64,000 nucleotides of DNA from Desulfosporosinus nitroreducens (GCF_023897015.1 NZ_JAMHFY010000026.1:1-64000); one strand, 5' to 3'; shown: positions 37,201 to 46,494, numbered from the stretch's first letter. Notes: generated by a model from the sequence alone, not told the origin. Numbers and translations are program-made.

Positions 37201-37485
37201 GATCTGGCTGAGAATGGGCAGAAGGCAGTTGAGATGTGTAATATTAAAAAATACAATATAATTTTGATGGATTGCCAAATGCCATTAATGGATGGTTATG
37301 AAGCATCTTCCATAATAAAGAAAAATGAAGGGTTGAATAGAGAAACTGTAATTATTGCCATGACTGCTCATGCAATGGAGGGTGATCGTGATAAATGCAT
37401 TAATTCAGGGATGGATGATTATTTTAGCAAACCAATAAGTATGAATAAACTTGATAAAATGCTAAAAAAATGGCTAGGAGATTAG
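34210..37485 (+). CDS. Multi-PAS/GAF hybrid sensor histidine kinase
   Basis: This is a soluble 1091-residue kinase with no clear membrane segment. Order: four PAS domains (about residues 10-125, 130-250, 255-375 and 385-495), a GAF-like domain (about 510-665), a HisKA domain with His697 in NMSHEIRTPMNGIIGF, an HATPase domain with DTGIGIDKEVLPRLF and YGGTGLGLAISH, and a C-terminal receiver with phosphate acceptor Asp1021 in ILMDCQMPLMDGYE. It starts at TTG 34210 behind TGGAGGTG. The following gene is an Hpt protein, so phosphate likely passes His-Asp-His to a distant regulator. The ligand is unknown. Confidence 0.93.
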   Translation: MESDHQEMMNETMDTLRTLFNIIEDYVFIVGEFGEIIEVNKSATQKLGYSVEELRGANILLIYPPERHEEAFKAVKEMMEGRLYKNTIPLFTKEGKYIFVETRIFIGRWLGKNVAFGICKDISSLKNQRRFLSSMIDATPDLVFFKDTKSVFLGCNDAFSDKCIGLSKEEIIGKTDMDFIKDKRLVELFHQRDKEVCETGEMRIYEERISMADGTFADVETVKTPFYNESGKVAGLIGIARDITVRKSVEKQLKVQTEYAEMLLNTVPSAVFSVDNNKKVLSWNKWAEHLTGYSQGEVVGKGCSLFANTPCNEQCGLYLKEPTIGKVCTIRNKNGETRYISKNAALLRDETGEVTGGIECFDDITDRIQIEEQLRESEERYSAIVNCAPEIVAIFKMGTIVFVNDAGLSASGYEKNEVIGHNVEKFISKNSNELILANMKRRIQGETIGDFEIEFINKTGAVTNLIVKTSAITYENESAVLAVFIDITERKHVEEELNKKEKILSAVAMSIKEFLDCSDYLVAVKNSFELLGSATQVDRINLFQNTFDLAGNQYTNQKVEWHSSLCEPLLNNWDLQGIPFAKIDGFIEPLINGEAYFGIVRELKNDRTREVLAAKGILSIAVIPIFVRGDFWGFVGFDDCTYERNWSEAEFSVLRAFANSLERAVERSIINEELEKSKKAAETASILKGQFLANMSHEIRTPMNGIIGFIELLFRTDLTREQWGFLGQIKSASDALLLLINDILDYSKIEADKLELENILFDIHSLVEGSVNLFVPRANDKGIRINLFIASDVPKVLYGDPGRLRQVLNNLIGNGLKFTEEGEVNVELILVEDNAQNVKIQFQISDTGIGIDKEVLPRLFTIFSQADASTTRKYGGTGLGLAISHRIINLMNGKINVDSVLGKGSTFYIELDLKRYNPRGILNLDNMQMIRRELLETAFSGSGSQARSFEDCLDEKYTKDMTNKSASKEQYNVLLVEDTLANQKLATVMLRQLGYNADLAENGQKAVEMCNIKKYNIILMDCQMPLMDGYEASSIIKKNEGLNRETVIIAMTAHAMEGDRDKCINSGMDDYFSKPISMNKLDKMLKKWLGD

Positions 37486-37534
37486 TGCTGTTGGCACTTA
37501 ATAGGCATTTGACATTAGGGCTGTATAAATAGAG

Positions 37535-37900
37535 ATGAACAAAAGGGGTATTCAATTAATGAGGCAGAGAATAGTGGATATAGCCGGGTTTAAAGAAGAC
37601 CTCGGTCTGGATTTTGAGACGCTTAAGGAATTGTATATGATTTTCGCAGATGAGATAAAAAAGGAGAAAGAAGCAGTTAATAAACATTTAAGAGATGAAG
37701 AAGTTGGAGAACTTAGAAAAGCTGTACACAATATAAAAGGTATCGCCAGCAGTTATCGCACCCTGAATGTCTTCGAGAGTGCAAGGAACTTGGATGTTAA
37801 GTTAAAGCACCAGGACTTTGAAAACATTAACATTTATGTATCAGAACTGAATGAAGGAATAGATGAAGCAGTTAGGGAAATTGTCTCCTATTTTAAGTAA
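37535..37900 (+). CDS. Hpt-domain phosphotransfer protein
   Basis: The 121-residue four-helix protein has the histidine phosphotransfer motif LRKAVHNIKGIASSYR, with His65 as acceptor. It lies 50 bases after the hybrid kinase gene on the same strand and is its probable phosphorelay partner. No output regulator gene is next to it. In spore formers, such relays often feed Spo0F/Spo0A or chemotaxis-like outputs, but nothing in the sequence decides this. The start at 37535 has no strong ribosome binding site; an ATG at 37559 is possible. Confidence 0.85.
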   Translation: MNKRGIQLMRQRIVDIAGFKEDLGLDFETLKELYMIFADEIKKEKEAVNKHLRDEEVGELRKAVHNIKGIASSYRTLNVFESARNLDVKLKHQDFENINIYVSELNEGIDEAVREIVSYFK

Positions 37901-37959
37901 AACAGCTTTGGTTAAGACGTAATATATTCTTATAAAATTAAGTAAATAAAAATAATTAT

Positions 37960-38004
37960 AACGGCTTCTTAAAATAACCCGAAAGGTTATCTTAAGAAGC
38001 CGTT
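37960..38004 (+). terminator. Intrinsic terminator after the kinase-Hpt operon
   Basis: A ~19-bp stem (AACGGCTTCTTAA...ATAACC with its complement) closes on CGAAA and is followed by ATTTTAT. Confidence 0.85.
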
Positions 38005-38168
38005 ATTTTATGAAAACTAATATGATTTTTGATCTGCTTTTAGAAGAATTATTATGCCTTTAGCATTTTATTCAATGACCTATGGTACTGTAGAGGTGCT
38101 TTAGTCTCAGCTAGAATAAAGTAATAAAGCTAGAGCTAAACGAAATTTGAGAGAGGGTTGGTGATAAC

Positions 38169-38399
38169 ATGTCAAGCATTGAAGCATTAAGGTATAAGCT
38201 TTATTTAGCCTGGGAGAAAGGTGCTTCTCAAGAGATACTAAAAGCTAGTCAGGAGCTTGATGTGGAAATCGTAAAATATATGAAAAGCTCTTTAGCAGCC
38301 CAAAAACTAGTAAAACAGGATAAACATAAGATAACAGCATTTGATCAAGAAGGAAATGTGGACATGGCTGAAATGCCCGTAGACGAAAAATTGTATTGA
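38169..38399 (+). CDS. Spo0E-like aspartyl-phosphate phosphatase
   Basis: This small 76-residue two-helix protein has the family signature SQELD in ILKASQELDVEIVKYMK (residues 28-44), preceded by IEALRYKLYLAWEKG. Members dephosphorylate Spo0A~P and hold back sporulation, so the host is almost certainly an endospore former. It has its own leader, GAGAGAGGG ribosome binding site and downstream terminator. It is close to the phosphorelay kinase and Hpt genes, which may be functionally meaningful. Confidence 0.88.
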   Translation: MSSIEALRYKLYLAWEKGASQEILKASQELDVEIVKYMKSSLAAQKLVKQDKHKITAFDQEGNVDMAEMPVDEKLY

Positions 38400-38478
38400 G
38401 CGATAAAGATTCCGGGAAGTTCTAGCCAGGCATTAGTTTAGTAAGAACATAATATGTAAGCCTGAAACAAAAATAGTA

Positions 38479-38522
38479 GGGAGTGCCGCTGACTACTAGA
38501 AAAGTAGTTTTACGACACTCCC
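38479..38522. terminator. Shared bidirectional terminator
   Basis: GGGAGTG pairs with CACTCCC around an inner hairpin (ACTACT/AGTAGT), between the converging spo0E-like and CAP-protein genes. T-rich or A-rich flanks follow on both sides. Confidence 0.7.
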
Positions 38523-38530
38523 TTTATAAA

Positions 38531-39307
38531 TTACTGTTGTAAAAATTCCTGAACGTAAAGGTTTCCATAAGCGCTTCCGTAAGCTATTCCAACGCCCACA
38601 TGTGTAAAGCGGGGATCTAGGATATTAGCTTTATGACCCGGGCTTTGCATAAGTGCGGCCATTGAACTTGGCACGGATTTATTGCCGGAAATGTTTTCTC
38701 CAGCCCAACGTACTGTAATGCCTGCTTGCTGCATCATGGCCCAGGGGCTGCCGTAGGTTGGAGAGGTATGACTAAAGTAGTTGTTAACTTTCATATCGTT
38801 TGCCTTAGCTCTCCCCACAGCTGTTAAGCGTAGGTCTGCAATTACCGGATTTAAACCGGCGGCAATCCGTTCCTGATTGATCATGTCCACCATGAGTTGC
38901 TCGTCAGCCGTTAATGCTGAGACAGGAGGGATTGAGTTGCCTGTTTGATTAGTTGGAGGAACAGGTGCGGGAGCAGGAGTAGGAGTGGGAGTAACTGGAA
39001 CGGGGCTTATTTGTTGATAATTTTTTAAGGAAATAACATTTCCACTCTGGTTGGATTGTAACGTTCCAATATTGACATGCGTTGGGGATGAAACAGTTGG
39101 AGTCGGAGCTGGAGCCGGAGCTGGAGTTGGAGCCGGAGCCGGAACCGGAACCGGAGTAGTTAAAGGCGCAGAAGATTTCAGCGTAATAACGGAGCCTGAT
39201 AATTGACGAGGAGCGCCAATAATCAGAGCGGCTTGAACCGGTAAAGCTACCGTCGTCATCAGCACACCAATTTGAATTCCCATTAATACTTTTGCTGTTT
39301 TTTTCAA
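38531..39307 (-). CDS. Secreted CAP/SCP-domain protein
   Basis: The 258-residue protein has a signal peptide (about residues 1-26, KKTAKVLMGIQIGVLMTTVA... ending before ALI), a low-complexity Pro/Ala/Thr linker with two PAPTPAP-like runs, and a C-terminal CAP domain from about residue 130. The CAP domain shows MVDMINQERIAAGLNPV, NDMKVNNYFSHTSPTYG, GENISG and MQSPGHKANILDPRFTHVGVG. The same layout is found in YkwD-type proteins of spore formers, probably acting at the cell or spore envelope. It starts at TTG 39307 behind AGGAGG. Confidence 0.9.
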   Translation of the reverse strand: MKKTAKVLMGIQIGVLMTTVALPVQAALIIGAPRQLSGSVITLKSSAPLTTPVPVPAPAPTPAPAPAPTPTVSSPTHVNIGTLQSNQSGNVISLKNYQQISPVPVTPTPTPAPAPVPPTNQTGNSIPPVSALTADEQLMVDMINQERIAAGLNPVIADLRLTAVGRAKANDMKVNNYFSHTSPTYGSPWAMMQQAGITVRWAGENISGNKSVPSSMAALMQSPGHKANILDPRFTHVGVGIAYGSAYGNLYVQEFLQQ

Positions 39308-39557
39308 TTATGTACCTCCTTGTGCTTGTATATTCGAGACAACTGCAGTATACCATGTCAAGTTGCCTCCTGGAACTGGTATATTATAGAAGGGGCACCA
39401 GACCTTTTAAACTCTATTAATTTCCCTCGAGCAATAAAAAGCGCTATAATAAAACAGATACTAATTAGTAATTAATTATTTACGTAATTGATTTACATAA
39501 GTTAAACTCCCGTTCAAGGTTACTGGAATAAAGGAAAAGAAAGGGTGAAGTATAAGT

Positions 39558-40289
39558 ATGGCAAATGAGATGCTACTCATCTTTGCTCATCCTGACGATG
39601 AATCCTTTGCCTTAGGCGGAACGATTGCTAAATACGCCGAACAAGGGATAAGGATTACCCTAGTGGTTGCGACCAAAGGAGAGGCCGGTAAAGCGGCAGG
39701 GATTTGTAAACCGGAAGAACTCGGATTAGTTCGAGAGCAGGAACTTCGGCGTGCTGCAGAGGTCTTGGGGATCGCTGAGGTCATCTTTCTAGGATATAAA
39801 GATAAAGAAGTTCCACTCTCTCCGCCCCTGGAAATAGTAGAGAAGCTTGTTCGAGTTATACGTAAAATTCGTCCCCATGTTGTGATTACCTTTGGAGCAG
39901 ACGGTGCCTCGGGACACCGCGACCATCGGGCGATTCATTACTTTACGAAGGCTGCCATTCGACTGGCCAAAGAACTCATAGAGCCGGAATGGGGAACCCC
40001 GTATATTTTGCCTCGACTTTGCTATGTTCAGTCCGGATGGAGGCTTTCGGAGGATGTATTACAGGAAATTGACTATATTATCTCGATCGAACAATGGGCT
40101 GAGAAGAAAAAGAAAGCAATCATTGAGCATCGAACTCAACTGTTCTCTCAACAGAAATTTGAGGCAATGGATGAACGAATAAAGCAAAATTATTATAGCA
40201 GAGAGTATTTTCGATGTGATTTTAAATTAAGTGTCTTTCCTGGACGTGGTGAGGATATCCTTGCAGATTTGGAGAGGGTGGATTCTTAA
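39558..40289 (+). CDS. PIG-L/LmbE family deacetylase
   Basis: The 243-residue zinc hydrolase has the metal motif FAHPDDESFALGG (residues 10-22) and the second metal motif SGHRDHRAIHYF around residue 122. Family members deacetylate GlcNAc-linked metabolites such as GlcNAc-malate (bacillithiol synthesis, BshB) or GlcNAc-PI. Without a bshA/bshC neighbour the substrate stays open. It is adjacent, without a gap, to the DUF362 gene. The upstream 250 bases, divergent from the CAP gene, include a TATAAT near 39442 but no convincing -35. Confidence 0.88.
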   Translation: MANEMLLIFAHPDDESFALGGTIAKYAEQGIRITLVVATKGEAGKAAGICKPEELGLVREQELRRAAEVLGIAEVIFLGYKDKEVPLSPPLEIVEKLVRVIRKIRPHVVITFGADGASGHRDHRAIHYFTKAAIRLAKELIEPEWGTPYILPRLCYVQSGWRLSEDVLQEIDYIISIEQWAEKKKKAIIEHRTQLFSQQKFEAMDERIKQNYYSREYFRCDFKLSVFPGRGEDILADLERVDS

Positions 40290-41438
40290 GTGAAAGAAAA
40301 GGTAGTACTAAAATTTTGCCCAGACTATACAGCGGATGTAGAAAAGAGTTTGAGGGAAGGATTAACGGAATTGGGCGGAATGTCTACCTTTGTGAAGCCT
40401 GGGCAAAGAGTTTTGCTTAAAGTAAATCTTCTCATGAAAAAACGGCCAGAGGAAGCAGTCACAACCAACCCCAGCGTTGTTGAAGCCGTGGTTCGCCTTG
40501 TTCAGGAGGCGGGTGGGATACCTATTATAGGGGATAGCCCAGGCGGACCCTATACAGTAAATGCACTGCAAACGATCTATGCAAAATCGGGGCTGCGTGA
40601 GGTTGCAGAGCGGACTGGCGCAATTCTAAACGAAGATATTGGGCAAACAACGATCCAATATCCAGAAGGAAAAATCATTAAAAGCTTAACTGTTACAAAC
40701 TGCGTCTTAAATGCGGATGTAGTTATCCCTGTCTCAAAGCTTAAAACACATGCCATGATGACCTTCACAGGTGCAGTTAAAGTTCTGTTCGGAGTAATAC
40801 CTGGACTTTTAAAAGCTGAATATCATCTAAAGATGTTTAAAATCACAGATTTTGCAGATCTCCTGGCAGACATTGCTACTTGGGTAAATCCGGCCTTAAG
40901 TATTATGGATGGGATTGTGGGGATGGAAGGGGATGGACCATCATCAGGTAAACCACGAAATATCGGAGCGCTGATTATGAGTACTGACCCTTTCGCCTTA
41001 GATGTTGTAGCTTCAGATCTAATTGGCTTAAAGCCTGAAAAGGTTCCCACGCTGATGGTAGCACGTGCACGAGGTTTTACAAGCCGACTCAATGAATTGG
41101 AATTGAAAGGGGATCCGCGTTCTCTTTGGCGAATTGAAAATTTTCTAATCCCTAAAGCAGTATCCACTAATTTTCTGGATATGGTCCCTCTGCCGCAAAG
41201 TGTAAAGACTTTTGCAATTAACCGTGTACGCCCTCTTCCGATGTTTGAGCACGATAAGTGTGCAGGGTGCAGAGACTGTGTCAATAATTGTCCGCCGAAA
41301 GCATTGAAAATGAATGAGAATCAGCGGCCTGTGGTTGATTTACAAGCTTGCATACGCTGTTTTTGCTGTCAGGAACTTTGTCCACATCATGCAGTAAAGC
41401 TCTTTAAACCCTGGCTGGGGAGAAAACTTCTAAAGTAA
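40290..41438 (+). CDS. DUF362 protein with two 4Fe-4S clusters
   Basis: The 382-residue protein has an N-terminal DUF362 domain ([21 protein letters not shown], then [12 protein letters not shown] and [22 protein letters not shown]). Its C-terminal ferredoxin domain holds two cysteine sets, [12 protein letters not shown] and [12 protein letters not shown]. Such proteins are common in anaerobes. Their reaction is not known, but electron transfer is certain to be involved. The start is GTG 40290, directly after the previous stop codon, so it is probably coupled to the PIG-L gene. Confidence 0.85.
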   Translation: MKEKVVLKFCPDYTADVEKSLREGLTELGGMSTFVKPGQRVLLKVNLLMKKRPEEAVTTNPSVVEAVVRLVQEAGGIPIIGDSPGGPYTVNALQTIYAKSGLREVAERTGAILNEDIGQTTIQYPEGKIIKSLTVTNCVLNADVVIPVSKLKTHAMMTFTGAVKVLFGVIPGLLKAEYHLKMFKITDFADLLADIATWVNPALSIMDGIVGMEGDGPSSGKPRNIGALIMSTDPFALDVVASDLIGLKPEKVPTLMVARARGFTSRLNELELKGDPRSLWRIENFLIPKAVSTNFLDMVPLPQSVKTFAINRVRPLPMFEHDKCAGCRDCVNNCPPKALKMNENQRPVVDLQACIRCFCCQELCPHHAVKLFKPWLGRKLLK

Positions 41439-41517
41439 ATGCCGGGGTATGCTAATACTAGATTATCGAACTTGAATTAGATTAAGAAGTATGTATTTGG
41501 GCGGAGGGTGTTAATAA

Positions 41518-42543
41518 ATGGCAGAAAGTGCTCTAGTAATTGATGTGGGATCAGGCACCCAGGATATTCTTATCTATCAGCCGGGGAAGAATCTGGAAAA
41601 CTGTCCGAAGTTTATTGTTCCCAGTCGGACCCAAATTGTAGCAGCCCAGATTCGCAAAGCTACGGATCGAGGAGAGGGAATCTTTCTGCATGGGCATTTG
41701 ATGGGTGGAGGGGCAAGCTCTGCGGCACTGAAAAAGCATGTAGGTGCAGGTCTCAAGGCTTATGCAACTGCTCAGGCGGCAGTGACCTTTAATGACAATC
41801 TGGCTATAGCGGAGGGAATGGGAATCGTGCTTTGCGAAGAAGCGCCAGAATCGGCAACTCCTATTTGGCTGGGAGATGTTGACACATCCTCTTTGCGACA
41901 AGCGCTTGAAGCATTCAGTCTTAACTATCCATTAAAGGCAGCGGTTGCAGTCCAAGATCATGGATTTAGCATATCCGAGAGTAATCGAACTCTTCGGTTT
42001 CGACTTTGGGAAGAGTTCGTTATGCAGGGGGGAGACTTGCGAAAGCTAGTTTTCACTCAGGATATTCCAGAGGTATATACCAGAATGCGTGCAGTTCGAG
42101 AGATTATCCCGGAGGCAGTCCTGACAGATACCGGGACAGCGGCGCTCTTGGGAATCATGGCTGATCACTATGTGAAACCTCACTTGGATCAAGGAATCTT
42201 AGCTGTTAATATAGGAAATTCACATACTCTTGCCGCCGCTATTCGAGGTGAACGGGTGTATGGAATATTCGAACAACACACTAGTATGCTCAATCCAGAA
42301 TCTCTTGCTCATCTCATTAGACAATTTCAATTAACTGAATTAACCAATGCTGAGATCTATGAGCAAGGAGGGCATGGGGCGACCATTCATCCTGAAATGA
42401 GCCCAGGCTGGGATTTTGTTGTGGTTACCGGCCCCAGAAGAAGTATGGCAAAATCCCTTCACTGGTATGAAGCGGCACCCTATGGGGATATGATGTTAAC
42501 GGGGTGTTTTGGAATTCTAGCTGGCATGGGAATCACTGAGTAA
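41518..42543 (+). CDS. DUF1786 protein
   Basis: The 341-residue protein starts ALVIDVGSGTQDILIY, an ASKHA-like phosphate loop, and continues with IFLHGHLMGGGASSAALKKHV and ILAVNIGNSHTLAAAI. It matches what I know as the DUF1786 family, sometimes annotated as pyruvate formate-lyase activating enzyme-related, with no proven function. GGCGGAGGG precedes the ATG. It stands between the DUF362 gene and cdaA, all on the same strand, but with an 80-100-base gap at each side. Confidence 0.78.
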   Translation: MAESALVIDVGSGTQDILIYQPGKNLENCPKFIVPSRTQIVAAQIRKATDRGEGIFLHGHLMGGGASSAALKKHVGAGLKAYATAQAAVTFNDNLAIAEGMGIVLCEEAPESATPIWLGDVDTSSLRQALEAFSLNYPLKAAVAVQDHGFSISESNRTLRFRLWEEFVMQGGDLRKLVFTQDIPEVYTRMRAVREIIPEAVLTDTGTAALLGIMADHYVKPHLDQGILAVNIGNSHTLAAAIRGERVYGIFEQHTSMLNPESLAHLIRQFQLTELTNAEIYEQGGHGATIHPEMSPGWDFVVVTGPRRSMAKSLHWYEAAPYGDMMLTGCFGILAGMGITE

Positions 42544-42648
42544 AAAAAATTTTAAAAGGGCAAGGACTTTTTACACAAATGGAGAATTTAACAGAGAGAG
42601 TAAACACTCTCTTTCGCAGATTTGAGACATTAGAAACGGGGGAGGACC

Positions 42649-43461
42649 ATGGCCGAATTCTTATCACAATTTCGTAATTTTGGACTGCGTAGCGCTATTG
42701 ATATCATTGTTGTGGCAGTGGTCTTCTACCAGTTTTATATGCTCATTAAACGCACGCGTGCTGTTCAGTTGGTTAAGGGAGTAATGGTCCTTTTAGTCGT
42801 GTTCTTGCTGGCGAAATTTTTTCAGCTAACAAGCATCACTTGGTTGTTAGATAAACTCATTCAGATGTTTGTCATAGCCATTCCTGTCGTTTTTCAGCCC
42901 GAACTAAGAAAGGCTTTAGAGCAATTGGGACGAGGAAGATTTTTTACTCGTCATCCCTCAGCACCTGGCGTGGATACCTTAGAACAAGTCGTAGAGGAAT
43001 TAGTGCGTTGTACACAAGTCCTTTCCAAGAATCGGATTGGGGCTTTGATTGTGCTTGAACGTCAAACAGGAGTTCAAGATTTTGTTGAAACGGGAATTAA
43101 GATTGATGGCATGGTATCATCTGAGTTTTTAGTTAATATCTTCATTCCGAACACTCCGCTCCATGATGGGGCAGTGATTATTCGGCGGGATCGTGTGGCC
43201 GCTGCGGGGTGTTTTCTCCCATTATCTGAAAATCCCAATATCAACAAGGAATTGGGAACACGTCACAGAGCGGCATTGGGGTTGACAGAAATTACGGACT
43301 CCTTGGCTCTCGTTGTCTCGGAGGAAACCGGGGCTATATCGATTGGGATAGATGGTGCCTTGACTCGTTTCACAGATGAAAAAACATTGCAGGAATTATT
43401 GCTGAGGGAACTCGATGTAAAAACTATCTCATCATCAGTCATTCCATTTTGGAGGTGGTAG
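42649..43461 (+). CDS. cdaA: Membrane diadenylate cyclase
   Basis: CdaA makes the second messenger c-di-AMP. The 270-residue protein has N-terminal membrane segments (about residues 12-32, 38-56 and 60-78) and a DAC domain with the catalytic DGAVIIRRDRVAAAGCFLPL and GTRHRAALGLTE (the DGA and RHR motifs). Lysine-rich and aromatic residues at the end (IPFWRW) are usual. It is followed at once by cdaR, then glmM, the conserved Firmicute order linking c-di-AMP to wall precursor supply. GGGGGAGG is just before the ATG. Confidence 0.96.
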   Translation: MAEFLSQFRNFGLRSAIDIIVVAVVFYQFYMLIKRTRAVQLVKGVMVLLVVFLLAKFFQLTSITWLLDKLIQMFVIAIPVVFQPELRKALEQLGRGRFFTRHPSAPGVDTLEQVVEELVRCTQVLSKNRIGALIVLERQTGVQDFVETGIKIDGMVSSEFLVNIFIPNTPLHDGAVIIRRDRVAAAGCFLPLSENPNINKELGTRHRAALGLTEITDSLALVVSEETGAISIGIDGALTRFTDEKTLQELLLRELDVKTISSSVIPFWRW

Positions 43462-43463
43462 CC

Positions 43464-44705
43464 ATGCTGGAGATATTTCGGCGAAACCTCGGCGTCAAGG
43501 TGGTTTCGTTCTTATTTGCAATCATATTTTGGTTATTTGTGCTTAACCAAGAAACACCTGATAAGCTACTCCCTGAGCAGACTCTGACTATTCCGCTTGT
43601 AGTCAGCGGATTGAATCAAGATATGGTTGTTATGACCCAGCTTCCTTTAGTTCTTGTTCGTTTTCAAGGGATTAATCCCAGTGCTAATATTAAAAATATC
43701 TATGCGGTGGTTGATCTTTCCGACGGAGTACCTGGGGAAAGTACTTATGGCATTAAAGTAAATGCGCCCCAAGGAACTAATGTCGTTGACCTTCAACCAG
43801 CCAGTATTAAATTAAAGCTAGATTCTGTCCAAGAGAAGACGGTTCCAGTTCAAGCCATTATTTCCGGTACCCCTGCGACTGATTATCAAGTGGGCAACCT
43901 GATTATTAAACCTTCGGCAGTCAATGTACGCGGACCCAGTTCTATGGTGGGTACTCTAGACAAAGTGATTGTGGAAGTAAGTGTAACAGGAGCTAATGAG
44001 ACGGTTCAGGTTTCTCGACCAGTAAGTTTTCGAGATAAAGAGGGTAAGCCAATTTTTGGACCGAACCCGGGCTTGGATATTTTAAGTGCCTATCCGAGCA
44101 GTGTGGATGTGATTGCTCCAATCATAGCGAGGGAACTTTCTTCAAAGATGATTCCGTTGAAAGTTACCAGCACTGGGACACCGGCCCCAGGAATGGAACT
44201 TCGGGAGTTAGTCCCTTCTCCGGCCAGTGTACAAGTTTTAGGTACTCCTCAAGCTTTAAAAGAATTTGACTCAGTGAATATTGGGCCGGTAAACATTACT
44301 AATCTAGCAGAAAATAAAACATTTCAGATTCCAATCGAGCAAGTAACGTTACCGGCGGGAGTTTCCTTTTTGAGCGGGACAACCTTGAGTGTTATTGCTC
44401 AGATTAGCCCCGGACCCATTCGAAAGAGTATTTCGCAGGTTGCGGTTAAAATTCATAATATAGGAGAAGGACTAGAGCTAGAACAGCCTATTCCTCCTGT
44501 TGATATTGTTATTGAAGGCCTTTCTGAGAGCGTAAAAGATGTAAAAGCAGACCAGATCCAGCTTTGGGTAGATGCCTCTGGTCAGGCAGCCGGCAGTTAT
44601 AAAGAGGTTAAAGTTTTCTGGCAGCTCCCTCCGGGAGTAACAATGCCCACCACACCGCAAGTGAACTATAACCTTAAAGCTGTTTTGGAAAAAGAGCCAG
44701 AGTGA
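43464..44705 (+). CDS. cdaR: CdaA regulatory protein with YbbR repeats
   Basis: The 413-residue protein has one N-terminal membrane anchor (residues about 10-30, KVVSFLFAIIFWLFVLNQE) and four extracellular YbbR domains, each with the turn VRGPSSMV or VLGTPQAL type and a preceding P-S/A-x-V. CdaR binds CdaA and tunes its activity. ATG 43464 was chosen over the in-frame 43449 because GGAGGTGG lies seven bases before it; the earlier start would overlap cdaA. It is coupled to cdaA. Confidence 0.94.
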   Translation: MLEIFRRNLGVKVVSFLFAIIFWLFVLNQETPDKLLPEQTLTIPLVVSGLNQDMVVMTQLPLVLVRFQGINPSANIKNIYAVVDLSDGVPGESTYGIKVNAPQGTNVVDLQPASIKLKLDSVQEKTVPVQAIISGTPATDYQVGNLIIKPSAVNVRGPSSMVGTLDKVIVEVSVTGANETVQVSRPVSFRDKEGKPIFGPNPGLDILSAYPSSVDVIAPIIARELSSKMIPLKVTSTGTPAPGMELRELVPSPASVQVLGTPQALKEFDSVNIGPVNITNLAENKTFQIPIEQVTLPAGVSFLSGTTLSVIAQISPGPIRKSISQVAVKIHNIGEGLELEQPIPPVDIVIEGLSESVKDVKADQIQLWVDASGQAAGSYKEVKVFWQLPPGVTMPTTPQVNYNLKAVLEKEPE

Positions 44706-44739
44706 ATTGTTCAGCTAAAGCTGATGTTGGAAGCAGAGT

Positions 44740-46395
44740 ATGCAGAGTAAGGAACTCCTTCCTATGGTGGGAGTCTTGGGAGTGGACAAATACGTGGATT
44801 TAGTGTGGTCGAATTTGAGAATCCCTGTAGAAGAGGATGTCTTCTTAACGACTATGATGGCTCGCAAGCTAAAAGTACCAGAGCATAGTATAAGCGGTCT
44901 TCGTTTCCTGCGGCGTTCCTTGGATGCTCGTAAAAAGCCTCATCTTGTTTTCGTCTATACGATTCAATTCTCGCTTGAGGTACCTAGAACTGAGGGGAAT
45001 CGAATTTTAGCGCGGGTTACAGGATTAAAGGAAGCGCCTATTGAGGTTCCCGTTATATGGACTAGGCCCACTAATAGTCTAATTCATCGTCCTGTAGTGA
45101 TTGGCGCTGGACCGGCAGGATATTTTGCTGCCTTAACCTTAGCTCGGAGGGGATATGCTCCGCTTGTACTGGAACGGGGTGACTCAGTCGAGGAACGAAC
45201 ACTCAAAGTTAGGGAATTTTGGGAGACAGGGAAGTTAGATACGGAGAGCAATGTACAGTTCGGGGAAGGCGGGGCCGGGACATTCTCGGATGGAAAGCTC
45301 ACAACACGAATTCAAGATCGACGGATTTCGGATGTTTTAGAGACCTTCGTCAAGCATGGAGCCCCTTCCGAGATTCTATATTTAGCCAAGCCGCACGTTG
45401 GGACAGACATACTTAAAGATGTGGTCAAAAGACTTCGGCAGGAAATTGTGTCTTTGGGTGGAGAGGTTCGTTTTCGGGCTAAAGTAACTGGATTACAGAC
45501 CTCGTTAGGCCGTCTAAGAAAGATTATCGTCAACGGAGAAGAGGAAATTCCTGCCGAAGCGGTCATACTTGCTATTGGGCACAGTGCCAGGGATGTTTAC
45601 AAATACTTATTCGACATGAACCTTACTTTGGAAAAGAAATCATTTGCTATTGGTTTGCGGGTTGAACACCCGCAGTCGCTTATAAATCTGTCCCAGTATG
45701 GAGTTGAGGAACACCCGCATCTTGGACCAGCAGACTATCAGCTGACGTATAAGGATGTGCGAACAGGCCGAGGGGCTTATGCTTTTTGTATGTGCCCAGG
45801 AGGAAAGGTTGTGGCAGCTGCTTCTGAAGAGGGAGGGGTTGTTACGAACGGTATGAGCGACTATGCTCGGGATACGAAGATTGCCAACAGTGCCATAGTT
45901 GTAACTGTTGGAGCGGATGATTTACCCACTGCACATCCGCTAGCTGGTCTGGAATTCCAAAGATCATGGGAACATAAGGCGTTTATTGCAGGCGGGTCAA
46001 GTTACATGGCTCCAGCTCAACGAGTTATAGACTTTTTGGATCGGCGTATCACAAATAGTTTTGATTTGATACCTACTTATTCACCAGGCGTTGTATCGTA
46101 TAATCTACATGAAGTGCTGCCGGATGCTGTCGGAGATGTGTTAGAACGAGCGCTTCGAGTTTTCAATGGGCAAATAAAAGGATTTACTGGAGAGAAGGCG
46201 ACTCTAACCGGGACCGAGACAAGAACCAGCTCTCCCATCCGAATTGTAAGAAATGCTCAGGGGGAATCCTTAAACCTAGCAGGGCTATATCCAGCAGGTG
46301 AAGGAGCGGGATATGCCGGGGGAATTACAAGTGCTGCCGTAGATGGGATAAGAATCGCCGAATTTCTTATGGCGCAATTTGCTCCTATAGAGTAA
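44740..46395 (+). CDS. NAD(P)/FAD-dependent oxidoreductase
   Basis: The 551-residue flavoprotein has an N-terminal ~100-residue domain, then the FAD loop PVVIGAGPAGYFAALTLARRG (about residue 118), SNVQFGEGGAGTFSDGKLTT, EAVILAIGHSARDVY and the C-terminal GLYPAGEGAGYAGGITSAAVDG. This is the widespread uncharacterised family related to thiazole and HI0933-like proteins, often found between cdaR and glmM in Clostridia. The biochemical role is not known. It lies 35 bases after cdaR and probably shares its transcript. Confidence 0.88.
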   Translation: MQSKELLPMVGVLGVDKYVDLVWSNLRIPVEEDVFLTTMMARKLKVPEHSISGLRFLRRSLDARKKPHLVFVYTIQFSLEVPRTEGNRILARVTGLKEAPIEVPVIWTRPTNSLIHRPVVIGAGPAGYFAALTLARRGYAPLVLERGDSVEERTLKVREFWETGKLDTESNVQFGEGGAGTFSDGKLTTRIQDRRISDVLETFVKHGAPSEILYLAKPHVGTDILKDVVKRLRQEIVSLGGEVRFRAKVTGLQTSLGRLRKIIVNGEEEIPAEAVILAIGHSARDVYKYLFDMNLTLEKKSFAIGLRVEHPQSLINLSQYGVEEHPHLGPADYQLTYKDVRTGRGAYAFCMCPGGKVVAAASEEGGVVTNGMSDYARDTKIANSAIVVTVGADDLPTAHPLAGLEFQRSWEHKAFIAGGSSYMAPAQRVIDFLDRRITNSFDLIPTYSPGVVSYNLHEVLPDAVGDVLERALRVFNGQIKGFTGEKATLTGTETRTSSPIRIVRNAQGESLNLAGLYPAGEGAGYAGGITSAAVDGIRIAEFLMAQFAPIE

Positions 46396-46494
46396 ACTAA
46401 TGTAGTTGACTTTGATCATTAAGAATAACGATGTTGAAGATTAAGAACATTTTGCAAGAATAGTAATACACTAGATAGGAAGGGAGGGAACGAT

